Shown: piece by piece, positions 25,511 to 39,600 of the stretch
Numbering within the stretch: position 1 is the stretch's first letter
Layout: each line of letters begins with the position of its first letter
Source: Siniperca chuatsi
Lineage: Eukaryota > Chordata > Actinopteri > Centrarchiformes > Sinipercidae
DNA: 64,000 nt
Assembly: GCF_020085105.1 (NCBI RefSeq)
Contig: NC_058051.1
Location: 23,687,455-23,751,454, forward strand
Direction of reading: 5' to 3'
Made by a program: the position numbers and the translations under genes
The notes under the pieces: generated by a model
What the model saw: the letters and a program-made list of their open reading frames with translations, nothing else
Told to the model about the DNA's origin: nothing
Databases searched by the model: none

Positions 25511-27704
25511 CTTTTCTGTTGCTTATTTCTAAAAAGACATTGTAGTGTTTGATCTGGGTCAAATTAACGTTTTGAATTTCTCTGCAAACACTATTACAGG
25601 TTTGTTGGGATTGAGCAATGTTTAAGTTATACTTTAGCCTAACAGCACAAATGAAAATGCAAACACTGTCCCTTTATTTGATTATGTAGATTTTCTTCAT
25701 TTTAACACACAGTCAATCACTCAAGGTCAGTTCTTACGACAGCAGCTGAAACTGTGCGAGTTCAAGCGCTATGCAGCTCTGGAGAAAACACATGATGATG
25801 GAAACTTTAATTTGAAGTAATATGAAATTATCACTAAGACTCACTTGAATATGTGTACTTATTTTGCTTTTCTACTGCTAGCATTACAATCGTACAAAGC
25901 CTGGTAGAAGCAGATTTGACAACTACTGTCACTATGGCTGTTAATAAAATATTGTGGTCCATGCTTCTGCTTGCAGTTGTAAGACAGCCATGAGAAAATA
26001 TAGCACAATGTCCTGCTGCTTCTGTAGACGTCCTTTTCAGGATGGAAATAGGAACTTATACTGCATGATGACATCATTCACATGAATCACTCCTCTGTAA
26101 GGCAGCTATCCCTTGTTATATGACAGAGGTACTGTGTTGTAAAAACAAAATTAATATTTCCTCCAGGTTCTAATTTCTTCATAATATCCTGGGTCTGATT
26201 GTATTCCCGGATATCACAAACAGCCAGACTGGTTCTCTTTGAGAGATGATGCTAGACTGATACCTTTTGGCCACTGACAACATGAGTCATGATGAGATAT
26301 CAGATGAGGTTTGAGATATCCTTCAGCCCACAGCCTCTGTAACCAGGGCTTATTGCTGTGTACTCAGACTGTTCTGAGCAGTTTTGCCTTTGGTGTTTTA
26401 TTTATTATTTTCACACTGCCAATACACATAGGCCTAATAATTAAGCATCCTGTCAGTGGGATTTCTTTAAGAAAGCTAAGACCAAAAAGAAATGATGAGA
26501 TCAATTATTTCACAACAAAAAAATATCCTATTCGAATCCATAGAGTGAAGTCATCATTAATGTAATCTGTGTTGTTAGCAGTCAGGGTCAGAGGTCAGTC
26601 ACCACAGCTACAGCTATAGAAAAGCATTTGTTCATTGTACATTGCCATAACATTACAGAGGAACTATAAAATCTCATGTACTCAAAACACAGAACATAGT
26701 GTTTCCCTTTACCACCAGTGTATTGGATGTCACATCCTGTTAAGGAGTCTGTTCGTAGCCACTTGAATTCACAGGAAGGTTTTATTTTGATTTCTTTGGG
26801 CTTCTTGTCTTCGTCTCTATGGTGCAAATCCAGTCACTAGATATGTCATTGCTGAGTTTCATCATTTTGTCTTAATAATGTGTACAGGTTTTCTCACAAA
26901 GTAAAATATTTTGGGAATGTGCAAACTATGATAATTTCCGGCTTTGTCTGATTGCAGTGGGTGTCTTCAAAAGAACATGTAAGCACAGAGAGCAGACACT
27001 GTCTTGTGTGTGATACCAGCCTTCATCAATAATGCATGAAAAGGGGAAACTGAGATAAGACAGGCTGCAGTCTGGACATGACATTTAAACAGTGTGATGT
27101 ATTAAACACTGACAGCCAGTTTGCTCAGGAAACAGAAAAATTCTCCTGTTAGCTTATTGTACAACTTTCAAGCTTGATATGGTGTTATTTTTCGCAGTTA
27201 AGATAATAAAATGAAAAGTAAGAGTGTTCATTTTTCATGCTTTGTGGTTTAGAACGGATTTACATCTCTACATCTTACCAGGTTATGTCTTATTGTAATC
27301 AACATGGTTATTCTTTGTTTCTTTTTAAAGGAGGCCATATCTGGACCTTCTCCAAGTCTCCATTGGGATATTTCACTGTAGTACATTATAACAAGCTGTC
27401 TATATGCCAACCTCAGGCTCCAGAGCCAAACCTGCACCCTGCGGCGCTATACTCAACCAGCGCCTGTCCAGTCTCTGGAGAGACAAATACAAAGACTGAC
27501 AGTTCTTTCATCTCTTCCCTCTGTGTCATTTTTTTACATGAAGGTTCAATGCTTGTCTTAACCCCACAGGGTCCAAGGCTGGGCTTTTATTGAGGTTGAA
27601 TAGGTTGTTTGGTTGACTAAACAGCAATGTCTGCAGCACTGTGATGAATACAAGTACATCATGAAATGACAAAAGAAGGTTTAAATTACTAGCAGTTGTT
27701 AGTA

Positions 27705-27965
27705 ACAATGATTAGTCGATTAATCGATCAACAGAAAAGAAATTGGCAACTATTTTGATAATCAATTAATGGTTTAAGTCACTTTTCAAGCAAAAATACC
27801 AAATATTTGCTGGTTTCAGCTTCTCGAATGTGAGGATTGGCTGCTATTCTTTGTCTTATGTGAGTGTAAGCTAGATATCGTTGGGTTTTGGACTGTTGGA
27901 CTGACAAAACAAGTTATTTGAAGATTGGGTTAAAAATAACCGTAAGTTGAAATTCCTAGTTTTTA
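27705..27965. repeat. Teleost interspersed repeat, 'attaatcg...gacgtc' family
   Basis: This copy lies in frmd4b intron 1. It begins gattagtcgattaatcgatc, has the gcaaaaataccaaatatttg and gttgggttttggactgttgg blocks, and ends with ccgtaagttgaaattcctag. Confidence 0.65.
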
Positions 27966-29756
27966 GTGTGCATTGGTAATTATTGTGTATCCACCAGTTT
28001 TAAATTACAGCCTGTACTGGTCTGTGTTCACTTGTAAAATGCAAAATGTAACTTTTTGTCTGTTGTGCGTGATAAAGAGTCTCTTCTGTGTGTTGTGACA
28101 GAGAAACTGCTGGGTTAGTCAGGGTTGCTGGGCTGCTCTGTCAGATATAAATAGCAGTTTTTGTAGTGATTATAGCTCTCAGATGATCAATGGTGTACAT
28201 TCCTAAAAATCACGGCTCCTCCTCCCACTCACTTCATCTATATTGCATAAGTACAAGTCATCCCAGCTGAATTGGACCCTTGTCTGCTGAGCTAATAACT
28301 TTGCTTATGAAAATTCCTCAGTGGCGCATGCTTGTTCAAGAGGCCATTTTCTCCATAGGAACTTCTTCTCCACATAGAAAAATAATAATCCCTGCACCAT
28401 CTAGTGGCCAGTGCCTTTACTGTACATGCCAGCCTGGAGTAACGTCATGCTTAGAGACAGATTGTGTGACCCCACCATGATGAAGTCATAACTAAATCAA
28501 GCTCAAATCAATGTAATAATACTCCTGGTGATTGTCACGAGCAGCCACACTCCAAATTAATTGGATTTATTGAATGTGCACTTTTAATTTAGATCAGGAA
28601 AGAGAATTTATGACTGTGGCGATAAGAAAGACACATTATTCAGAGGTTGTAATTGACAAAGTGCTCGTTAAAACAATACAGATGGTGTAATTTAAAGGAA
28701 AGACTGGGTGCCCCCCCCTCCTTTCAGGAAGCAGGGCAATTTGTTGAATCATTTATTAGTGCAAGGTGAGATAGCAATAAATGAAAAGTAGAGTGTGTGT
28801 AAAGTAAAGCCTCTTTTAGTTGTTTCAGTCACTTAAGTGGGAGTCTCTCCTGTACAGCAAAAGGAAGTAAGAGAAACCTGATATCCAGATTCAAACCCAT
28901 TCAGCCACAGAACAGTACACGTCTCTGTAAATTCAACTGTATTAGCAGACAATATAGACATGCTTAACCAGCTTTTATTGACCACTAATGTTTCTTGTCT
29001 GACTCCTATTGTTCTTATTAAGAAGCAGTAAACCCTAAATTGTGGTCAGGAGTCTGACCCAGCCTGCCTTCATTCAGTCAGCTGTTGATTTCTCATAAAC
29101 TGGCTACACTGTATAAGCCGTTACTGCACACAGCTAAGGCCTGCCTGCCCAGTCAGTAACCTGGAGGGAAAGAGTTGCAGGTTATTCCTGATCGTCTGTT
29201 GCTGCTCAGTCAGAGCTAACAATTTCATGGTCTGGATCCAAGCGGAGACTCTTATTAAAGAATGAGATCTGGTCAGGGATGCATCCACACCTGCATTTTC
29301 CCCGGAGAGGTTTACCAGGTACAGCAGCTGCTCGGTTCACTACAAGTGTTAGAAGTTGTGATCAGCCTCATTCTGTCAGAAGAGGAGGCTGTTTTTTTCA
29401 GTTTGTGAGCAGGTTATGTTGTGAAACTGGTCAACCTCAATTTGTCATTTTTACTGGCTATTTGATTTATCAAGTGTACAGTGCTTTCAGTGTGTCTCAG
29501 TAGGTCAACCTTATTCTGTGATGAGAAGCATTGTTGAAGAGCATTGTGGTTAAAATGATCTTGCACAAGCAAAAATTATTTCCTTCTTATCGTGTGGGTA
29601 CGAGTACCAGTGAAGTGGATTTAATGGATGCAGAGTTTAAACAGAATGTGATATGAAGTTGTGGTTTACTGCTATAAAGATTCACATGATGGTTGAAACT
29701 TGATGCTTAAATGTTTTATAGAACAGGGCGAAAAGTTTGAAATGAAGATATTAACA

Positions 29757-30270
29757 GTGGTGGAAGACGTATTCAGAGGGTTTACTTAAGTAAAAGTAGC
29801 AATGCAGAGTAAAATACTCCACTACAAGCAAAGGTCCTGTTTTCAAAGTCTTACGTAACTAAAAAGTACTAATTGGCAAAATGTACTTAAAGTATCAAAA
29901 GTAAATGTACTCATAATGCAGAAAATTGCTCCCTGTGAATGTTATATTACTAGATATTATATTATTGAATTACTAGTAACGTTGCGTTCATGTCTGACCA
30001 GCATTTTAATGTTGTAACTGGTGAAGGTGAAACTAATTTTAACTACATTATAAATTGTTGGGTATGTTTAATCTGTAGTAAAGCACCTCATCATATATTT
30101 TGTGTGTAAAATCTTAACCAGTGTTTGCCTCTCCAGAAATACAGTGGAGTAGAAGTATTAATTAGCATAAAATGGAAATACTTAGGCAAAGTTCCTCAAA
30201 ACTGGATATTTCTTTACTCAAATGCTGGAAAGGCTGAGAGACTGAAAGAGTAAAAGTTAAATGTGAAAGG
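29757..30270. repeat. Teleost repeat, 'ggtggaagaagtatt...acttaagtaaaag' family, copy 1
   Basis: Begins with gtggtggaagacgtattcag and tttacttaagtaaaagtagc, continues 'aaagtatcaaaagtaaatgt' and 'cataatgcagaaaat', and ends in diverged 'actggatatttctttactc'. It lies in frmd4b intron 1 just upstream of the first coding exon. Copies are also at 33425-33720 and 63497-63800. Confidence 0.7.
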
Positions 30271-30636
30271 TTCAAAATGGAACTTCAAATCCTTCCTTTG
30301 GTTGCTATGGCAACAAATCCTCGACACAATGGTTTTATTGTCATTAACAACATCAGTGTTTTCTTTCTGTATTTACCACCAAGGACTTTGCTCAGTTTGG
30401 CTCCTGATAGTAAATACAGTAACTGTTTAAAAAAAGGATTGTTCTCAAATCTCTATATTTTGAAATTTCAATATATTTTAATGTTACAAGACCTATCAGG
30501 CCTTATGTATACTGTACTACCATAGTTGTAAAAAGATTACCAATACAGAAGACCTGATGTCAGTGTGCTTTGTGATGATGAATAGCTTGCAATCTGTGTC
30601 ACAAGCCTTGAACCTCCTCTTTTCCTTTCCCTGCAG

Positions 30637-33600
30637 ATGACTGAGGGTAGACTGTGCCAAGTGCAGCTGCTGGATGACAGGAAGCTAGAGCTGCTGGTTC
30701 AGGTATGAATGCCTTTTTTATAATAACAATGCATCAAATGACTATGTGAAATGCGAAAGGGGTTGCTGGTAATAATGAACCCACAAAAAATTATCACCTG
30801 ACTGCAATTCCCCTCAACTTGAATGAGCGTCTTTCAGCTCATTGTTTTTGGTTTTCTGACTGCAACTTTACTATTTTCACTCTCACAGTTCTGATAGCGT
30901 TGTTTTTTTATCGTAGCAGGCAGCTGTTTTTAGCAAAAAAGCTCTAAAAACCCACTTCACACTACCTGCTCAGCACCAAAAGGCAGACAGACACAGTTAG
31001 CGACTAGCTGGTGAACACAGTGGGGCATTTGGCAGCTAAAGAAACAGATATTTTTGAGAGTTGGTGACGACCAAACCAGAGCTAAAAGGAGGGAATTTAA
31101 CTTTATTCATCAGGTGGCCAGAAACCACGATTACAAATAAATGCTAATGTTGCGCCGTATCTGCTGGACGTGTAAATAAGCAACTGTTTTGATTATGCCA
31201 GTATTGTGTTCACATCCTGTTTCCTCTGCTGTGCTGTTGAAGTGTCCTTGAGCACAACACTAAATCCTCACTCCAGTACTACTGTCTGCTTTCTATTTGA
31301 CCTTTCAGTCTTACTTCTCTTGGGAGGGAAGGAAGCAACAGAAAAAATAATTTCCTCAAGTATCCGTGACACATTTAGCAAGGAAATTGTTTGAATTATT
31401 TTACATGGGATGTTTACATACCTGTCAATATTTTTAATTACAGTAGGTTTCTAACTAAATTTAAATCTTCTTCCACAGCCTAAGCTGCTGTCGTACGAAC
31501 TCCTCGACTTAGTTTCCTCTCACTTCAACCTTAAAGAGAAGGAATTCTTTGGACTCGCATTTTTTGATGACAAGTATGTAAATTGTTAAGTTTATTTTTC
31601 TTCAGTGGTCTGAATATTTATTGATGTCTATATGTGTGTGTGCATAATAAACACTTTCTGATGCTTCAGTCTGTTTGCTTTTGCAGTGGTCAGCGTAAGT
31701 GGTTGCAAATGGACCGCAGAGTGCTTGAACATGACTTTTCGAAGAAGCCCGGGCCCATTGCCCTCAACTTCCTGGTCAGGTAATAATTCATTTTCCCATG
31801 CAAATCACAAGATCTCCAGCAGAGAGCACTACTTTGTTGACATGGAGAATAGCTGTTAGTTCTGTCAACAAAAGGTCCAGGGTAGTTCTGTGACAAAACA
31901 TACCTATCCTGAATGTCTTGAATATATAGCAGTGTCTCCAACTGGTGGCTGAAAAACCTTTGACTGTGAAGTATCTTTTTGGTGGTTTTCAGCTTTTTGC
32001 ACATTATCATAAACCGTCACAATCACCCACACCTCACACGGCTTGCATAAGGATACACTTGGCAGAGAAAAGTGCAATTTGTGGATTTTCAATAAGCAGC
32101 AATAACACAGTGACAAGTTTTCTCAGTCTAACCCCAAAATTGTTGTGTATATGCATCTGCTTTTATCCTTTATAGGTTTTATGTAGAAAACATAACACTG
32201 CTTAAGGACATCATAACGGTGGAGTTATTCTTCCTGAATGCAAAATCTGCTGTCTACAATGTAAGTGTTTTTCTCTTGTTGGGTTTGAAGCAATGAAAAA
32301 TTATTCTGCTAGTTGTTTTTTTTATCAGCAGCTCCCTGATGATTCACTGTCTCTGGACCCTTGCAGCACCTCAGCTAAACAGACAGTGGCTGCAGGGCAC
32401 AGTTTTCTCACTCTGCTGGCTGGAATGTAAAGTAGACAGTTTAAGAAAGTAGAAAAACACAAGGGTTCATTTTGAAATTAAGCAGAGGTTATTGTAGGGC
32501 AGATTCTATGTTTGGATCTAGAAAGCTTTCTCTGCATGGACCACATGTTCTGCATCCTATTTATTTTTTCTGTTGATCTATAATGTCTCTCAGGAGATTA
32601 TAGAAGTGGAAAGTGAGAACGTCTTCAAATTGGCTGCAAATGCTTTGCAGGTTAGTGCGTTTAATAGCCTCATATACATACATTAATCGGTGCATCTAAA
32701 ATCTTTTTAAGCATGTAATTTGATAAGATGTATTTTTTATCACCAGGAGGCGAAGGGAGACTACACAAGGTAAGTGCATATTATCAGATGGGTAAGAAGT
32801 ATTTAACAGCAGCAGGACAAGTTAATAGTGAGCTTTTAGCGAAGACATTCAATAGGTCACTTGTTTCTCCCGAGTGCAGACAACAAAAATCAATAGCAGT
32901 GTTATGTGAGGCTTACCACAGGGTGCTGAGAAGCTTGCACCAGGCAACTAATGACTCTCATAGTGCTGACAGAAGCCAAGTATGCAGAGCAGAGACACCT
33001 TACATTATCTGTGTTTAACAGAACTGCCTTTTGATATTATACACATGTAGTGATCAGAGGGAACACTGCAGGTCTCGGTCCAGGTCATCTTCTGGCTTTG
33101 ACCAGCTGATGAAGTAAGATGGTTGAGGAATACAGATATTGTTCATTTGAGTACCATTGAGGACATTGAGGTCATATCCTTGGTATTTCTTCTGGGATTT
33201 TGGATGGATTTAAGCAATGTTGGGGGGTTCACAATCTACAGTTAAAAACCTACACATGTATAGGCTGATTCCAGTTTTTTTAGAATTAGTATATTTAAAT
33301 TTGATTACTTGTGTGCCAAGAAAAATAAAGGATTCAGTATTTCCCCATTATAATTTTATTCCTGGCAGTGTGGAGAAAGCTTTGAAACAGCATCTAGCTA
33401 CTCATGTTGGACAAAATGTAATTGACAGTAGTGGGAGAAGTAAATAAAAGTAGCAATACTGCAGTGTAAAAATACTGTTAGTAAAAGTGTTACTTAAGTA
33501 AAGTACATAAGTATTATCAGAAAAATGTCCTTAGTAAGTACTCCTTATGCAGAATGGGCCCTTTAGTATTTTTAAAATCCTGACCATGGACCTGGTGGTT

Positions 33601-36600
33601 GTTGCACCTTTGCTTCTGGTCAAGATGAAGATGTGATGATTTACACATATGTATATTCGGAGCTGTAACACTTGAAGACAAGACTCAGTAATAAATAATT
33701 GCATATTATGTCTCAAGATTGTTCACTCAACTTCCAAAACTGTTATCACAACAATTTTTCTTTTCTGTTTCAGTGATGAAAACACTAGGGCTGACTTGAA
33801 GAAACTACCAACTCTTCCCACCAAAGTACTCAAGGAACACCCATCACTTGCGTACTGGTATGCTTACAAGAAATGCTTATTTGAAATCTTGCCTACACTA
33901 ATGCCTTGTAAGTTGTGTAGGCCTGTAGACTTGCCCTTTTTTTCTTTGACCGTTTTTACATGCAGCAGCACTATACACACATAGAGCCCCCAAAACTGAC
34001 AAAATGTAGTAAAATGTCATCAGACTGGTCAAAAATATGACCGAATGCATCACTAAAATATATAATTATTTAAACAATTAAAATGGAGTGTAAAACGAAA
34101 CTGTAAAGCATTAGGCCATTTCCTTTACCACCAATTAGTTAAATTAAAACTTAAATATGTATTTTTGATTTTTGGGTGAACTGTCCCTTTAATCTACTGT
34201 TACAATAGTTTATACAGTGATGCTAAAGCAAGATGCAGTACAGTATATGGATGATTAACATTAGATGCAGTGGCTGGTCTACTGTAGTTTTATGGAGAAA
34301 GTTAGCTTCAGCTAGGCAGCTAGCTGAAAAGGTTGGTACACAGTATGTTTAGCGACCAATGTTTTCAGTTAAGCTATCACAGTCCTCTCTCGATAATTTG
34401 CTCCACTGATGCTGATGTTACACACACAATTAGTGTGTGCCAAGACCAAAAAATAAGAAAATGAAGGAGTTGAAAAATAAAATTAGCAAGTGAAAGGATA
34501 AATAGAAGGGTAAAATATATTAGGTTTTAATTTATTTCATCAACTGATTGCTGGTGAAGGAAAACATAAAAATTTTTTAACAAACTGAGTGGACGTTAAA
34601 CGAAAAGTGCATCACTTTTTTTTCTTTGACACTTATTTATTTAACTAACAATATTATTTATGGATGTAATTAGTTATATTTCTGATAACCTATTACTATA
34701 TTTTGTCAGTTATGGGACTACATAAACATATAACACACAGAATGGCTTGAGCTGATAATGTAAAGTAAAAAGGGTGTGTTCTTTATGTGACATTGCAGTG
34801 AGGATCGAGTAATTGAATATTATAAACAGCTGAAAGGAGTCTCCCGAGGACAGGCCATTGTGCAGTAAGTATTGAAAAAAATTTATTTTCTGCACTAGTA
34901 ATTACACAATGAATGTTATTAAACTTTAAGTTCATTAATTTTCCTCTCACCTCTATTAGCCCTCCCTTCTCTCTGTCTCGCTCGGGCACTCCTTTTCTCA
35001 TCATCTGATTGAAATCAATAGCTCCTCTTCAGTTGCAGTCCAGTGAATCACGCTGGACAGAGATCAAATTCCCAGTTCTATCTTTTCACATTTCCAAAGG
35101 TAAACCACATGCAGATGATAAAAAAGCAGCTGGTGGTTTCAGTAAAAATTGTTTTTGTTCTAGGTATTTGACGTTAGTGGAATCGTTGCCCACGTATGGC
35201 GTGCATTATTTTGAAGTTAAGGTAGGTCTTCTGCTGTGATTAATGGGAAATGACAGCTCATGCACCTGAAATTGAGTCAACTATCAAGCTGTGTTCTTGC
35301 CTCACAGGATAAACAAGGGATCCCATGGTGGCTCGGAATCAGCTATAAGGGCATTGGCCAGTATGACCTGCAGGATAAATTAAAACCTCGAAAGGTAAAC
35401 ATTTCCTGCTGCGTCTCTAAAATGGCTGCTGCTATTTCTCTGCTTCACTAATCTGCCTATGGACATGATAGCACAGGGCATGGGTAAGGATTGCTGCTGT
35501 TGCTCATAGCATGGTGATTCACCAGCTCTAATTCATGCATCATCAATTTCACTCCAACAAAGGCTGGGCTTCAGCTGCAGCAGACGAAGCCAGACTTGAA
35601 AAAACTGGAGCAAAATCTCAGTCTAGAGCGCTCTGGCAGTTTCTTTTAATGAGGCTTGTGAGTTTTGTAATAAAGTCCTTACAGTGTACATACAGTATGA
35701 ACCTGCTTTACTTGTTCCATTGGTGTTGTTTTAACTTGTGAGTTGATAGGAGAAACACCCTTGTGAGTGATCTGTCAGCTATGTTGTCCAGGCTGGGATT
35801 CCAGTATGCGCCTGTGCAGCTGGGTGCAGGCAGAGCTGTGATAGAAGACGTGGAAAGTTCAAAACAATTCACATTAATTTACTGACACTGTCTCCCTGTT
35901 CAAGCCTGGTAATCGCTCGACATGGTGCAATGCATCTTTGTCTGTTACTGTCCAAAATTGTGCAAGCAGCTGCCTGTGTGCAAGCAGCGGTGTGTTTTGG
36001 AGGAGAAGAGGGAGTGAGCTGGTGATGTCAAAGGGAAAAGGGCTGGATTTGGGCGTTATCATGCATGTTCTAAGAATACCTGAAGAGACAAGTCAGGAGC
36101 TGACAGGAGAAGGAGCAAAGTATGTGTTTGTGTTGAGAGCAAAGCCAGAGAGGATTTAATAACTTATGAAACGGGACTTGTGAACATCCATTATACTGGT
36201 AAGACTGGATACTACGCTTCTTTGTCTGGTCAACTTTGCAAGTAAACTAATTTGTATGTTGACTTAAAATATTGAATTAACAATCAATATTTAAATTTTT
36301 TCTTTTTTTTTTTACAGTAAAACTGGATGGATGTTTGCCTCTCTATATTTGTAACTGAATGGTCACCATGTAGTAGCATTGTGATACAAAATACTCCCCA
36401 CAATGCATCCAAATGCAATATAGTTTTCTGTGTGTTGTGTTGTAGATTGTGTCTCATTCAGATCCAGACACACAGTGAGTCACTGACTCTAATAGATTGT
36501 TCATATCTGGCTGTTGTCAGTGAGCACCTGGGGTATATGGGGATAGACATGATGAGCCATATTGTACACTGCGATGAGTCTTTGTGTAATGTCCCTTTGT

Positions 36601-39600
36601 GGCATTTTTTTCGCTCTCCAACACCTGCATTATTGCAGACTTGGCATGCCAGGCGGCCCAGACTGTAATGACAGTTCATGTTACAGTCTGGCTTTTTTAA
36701 TGACTGTGGTTGAAATAGGCTAGCCAAAACACCTGCACTTCTAATTTCTTTTCTAATAATTTATGTGATGGTCATGATGGTCATGGAACATCATACTATA
36801 GATACATGCATATTCATGAGGGCTAAAGGCACAAACGAACACAATTTTAAAGCCATTATTCCTGGCCTTACACTCATCTCTCTACATTTCAGGTTGTGAA
36901 TTACAGAGCATAGGCTAATATCCATTTCCCTAATGAGATACTGTTTTGTTTTTACCCCCAGCTTTACCAGTGGAAGCAGCTGGAAAACTTGTACTTTCGG
37001 GAGAAGAAATTTGCTGTAGAAGTTAATGATCCACACAGGTGAATGGCAGGAGATATTCTTCTTTGTAATTCTTAAACCGACTATTTGTACAAGTTGATTA
37101 TTTTGGTGTTTTCATTTTTCTTGTGCTAATAATTGCTTAGCCACTAATTGAGTCTCTCTCTCCAGCATTTATCTAAAGAGATCATTTATATCACTGTAGC
37201 TTTTACTTGTATTGTAATAAAAAAAAAAACTGTGTTTCTTGCAACAGGAGAGCGGTAACCAAGCGCACCTTTGGGCAGACGGGCCTACTCATCCATACGT
37301 GGTATGCCAGCCATTCTTTGATCAAAACCATTTGGGTCATGGCTATTAGCCAGCACCAGTTCTACTTGGACAGAAAGCAAAGCAAAGTAAGTGTCCGTTA
37401 TCAGTCACTACTACATTACTTTTAATACAGCGTTATCCATCAACTAATCTGTGTTGTACATCTTCTTCTTAATTCTTTTTAGGCTAAATTAGGAACAGTA
37501 AGAAGTTTGGAGGAAATTGCCATGGATCTCACAGAGCACGGAGGAGCAAAAATAAACAGACTGGGAGACGTAGGCCTGAAGAATAACTTAATAACAGCCA
37601 GCAATGGGAGCCTGGTGTCTACAGGTTGGTCATAATTATTTCAGTTCAAGAAGCAAGTGTCTATTAAGTTCATGTTTTTATAATAAAAATCATCATTTCA
37701 GATCATATTTGTGCTCCCAAGTGGCTCTGACTAAGCTATGAAGGATAAACACTGAGCTGTTTGTGAATTAAGAAGTAAAGGTGATATGTTGAAGTGTCAG
37801 CTCATGATGATATCACAAACAGCATCATGACACGGATGTAATTTTTAGATGTAAGGGTATTGTACACTATGTTGGCAAGAATAGTCAGAATATTGTTTTC
37901 ACAGGTTCGGCAGACTCTGAAATGAGCGAAGAACAGAAGAAAGAGAAACTCTCTGAGCTGAGAAAAAAAGAGCAGGAGATCCAAGATATGCTGGCAAAGA
38001 AAACAAAAGAACTGAAGAAGATTTGCTTGAGAGAGGCGGTGAGAAATCATTTTGTATTACACTTCTTCGCAAGGCACATTTAAGTCTTTCGTCTAAACAG
38101 CCACATTCAGTCAGCTGAACTCCCATTATTAAACCGTGTTGCTGTGCGGCGGGTAGATTGATGGTTTCTGCTGTTAGGTACAGTTCATCAGATGTTTAGG
38201 GGCCTCATTGTTTTGTGTTTTCAGGAGCTTACTGGCAAGCTGCCAAAAGAGTATCCCCTCTCTTCAGGTGAAAGACCACCACATGTCAGACGGCGAGTTG
38301 GCACTGCTTTCAAGTTAGATGACCTTTTCCCCTACAATGAGGTCTGTATTCAACTGGTGCACTTTAATCAAATGCCGCAGTAATTAATGCCTTATCTTTT
38401 TGTATATAACGCTGTTTGTCTGTATCATGTATGTTAAAGTCCATAAATCTCCCTTTCTGAGTTTAAAGGATACGTTTGGTGATATTTTATTGTGAACAAA
38501 TCCCACAAAAAGATCACAGCCAACAATGAAAAGTTTTAGGAAATTATCTAGCCTTTAAAAAAAACTATTTATTTATAACTATTCAATCCATTTTTAAAGA
38601 TTTACTTCAGTAGGAGCCAACTGGTTTAAGGCTGAGTGCCACAGAGTAAGGAAGTTGGAAAGTATTGAGAGACAAACTTACATACTGTTGATTTTCATGG
38701 AATTTGTTGACAATAACAAAAATACAGAACATTACCAGTCCTGTGATTTACAGTAAGTGCTCTCAGCTACTAATTTGCAGGACAGTATTGCATCTGCAGC
38801 ATTTTTAAAAATATTATCATTAACGTCAACTTGACATGAAGACCTAATCAGATTTAACAAATGAATAGGGAAAACAGTTGACAGTAATACTATCTGATTA
38901 AACTATGTGTAGCAAAATTCTTCTTACTTATTGTTATCTCTGGGGTTGTGCAGGATCCCTTCCTCAGGAACCTGGAGAGCAGATTTGCCCTGCAGCAAAA
39001 GATTGTGGAGGCGGCCAAGAAGCTTGCAAATGAGCCAGAACTGTGCAAAACAGTCAAGAAGAAGAGGAGGAGAAACTGTCTGGATGCCATGCACAAACTC
39101 CAACAGATAGAGGATGAGATGAACCAGTACAGAATCAAGAAGGGAAAAAAGCCCACACAGCGGGCCTCAGTGATCATTGCAGGTATGGTGCAGGATGACC
39201 TGTGTTAGTAGATTATCATTTAGCTATATTCACAATAAACATGGAGTTCTTTTCTCGTTCTCCAGATGAACTCGTCCGTTCAGACTGCAGCTCTCTGTCT
39301 AGTCTCCCACTGGATGATGGTGAGTCAGACAACACAAGTTCTGGTGCATTCAAATCATTTGACCTGCTATAATAATCATTATTATGACTGTTTATAAAAG
39401 AGTGAGTGTCAGTATTGTTACCGTTGGTTGCCCTTGTATTCAGATGACTCAGACAGTGTCAATCAGAGGCCGCGGTCACGGTCGGTCCAAGGTTCCCCTC
39501 AGCTCAGTCGATCGCTGGGAGCAGAATACGATGTGGAAAGACAGGGATCTCCAAGGACAAATCACCATAACAAGAACCACAGCAGGTGGGAAAACAGATT

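Larger units (their letters stand above)
22144..30636. other. frmd4b intron 1
   Basis: An 8.5-kb intron between the non-coding exon and the first coding exon. It contains repeats at 24975-25510, 27705-27965 and 29757-30270, and near 24600-24685 a common teleost repeat tail with 'attgtaagtcgctttggac' and 'taatgtaatgtgatg'. No exon was recognised. Confidence 0.5.
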
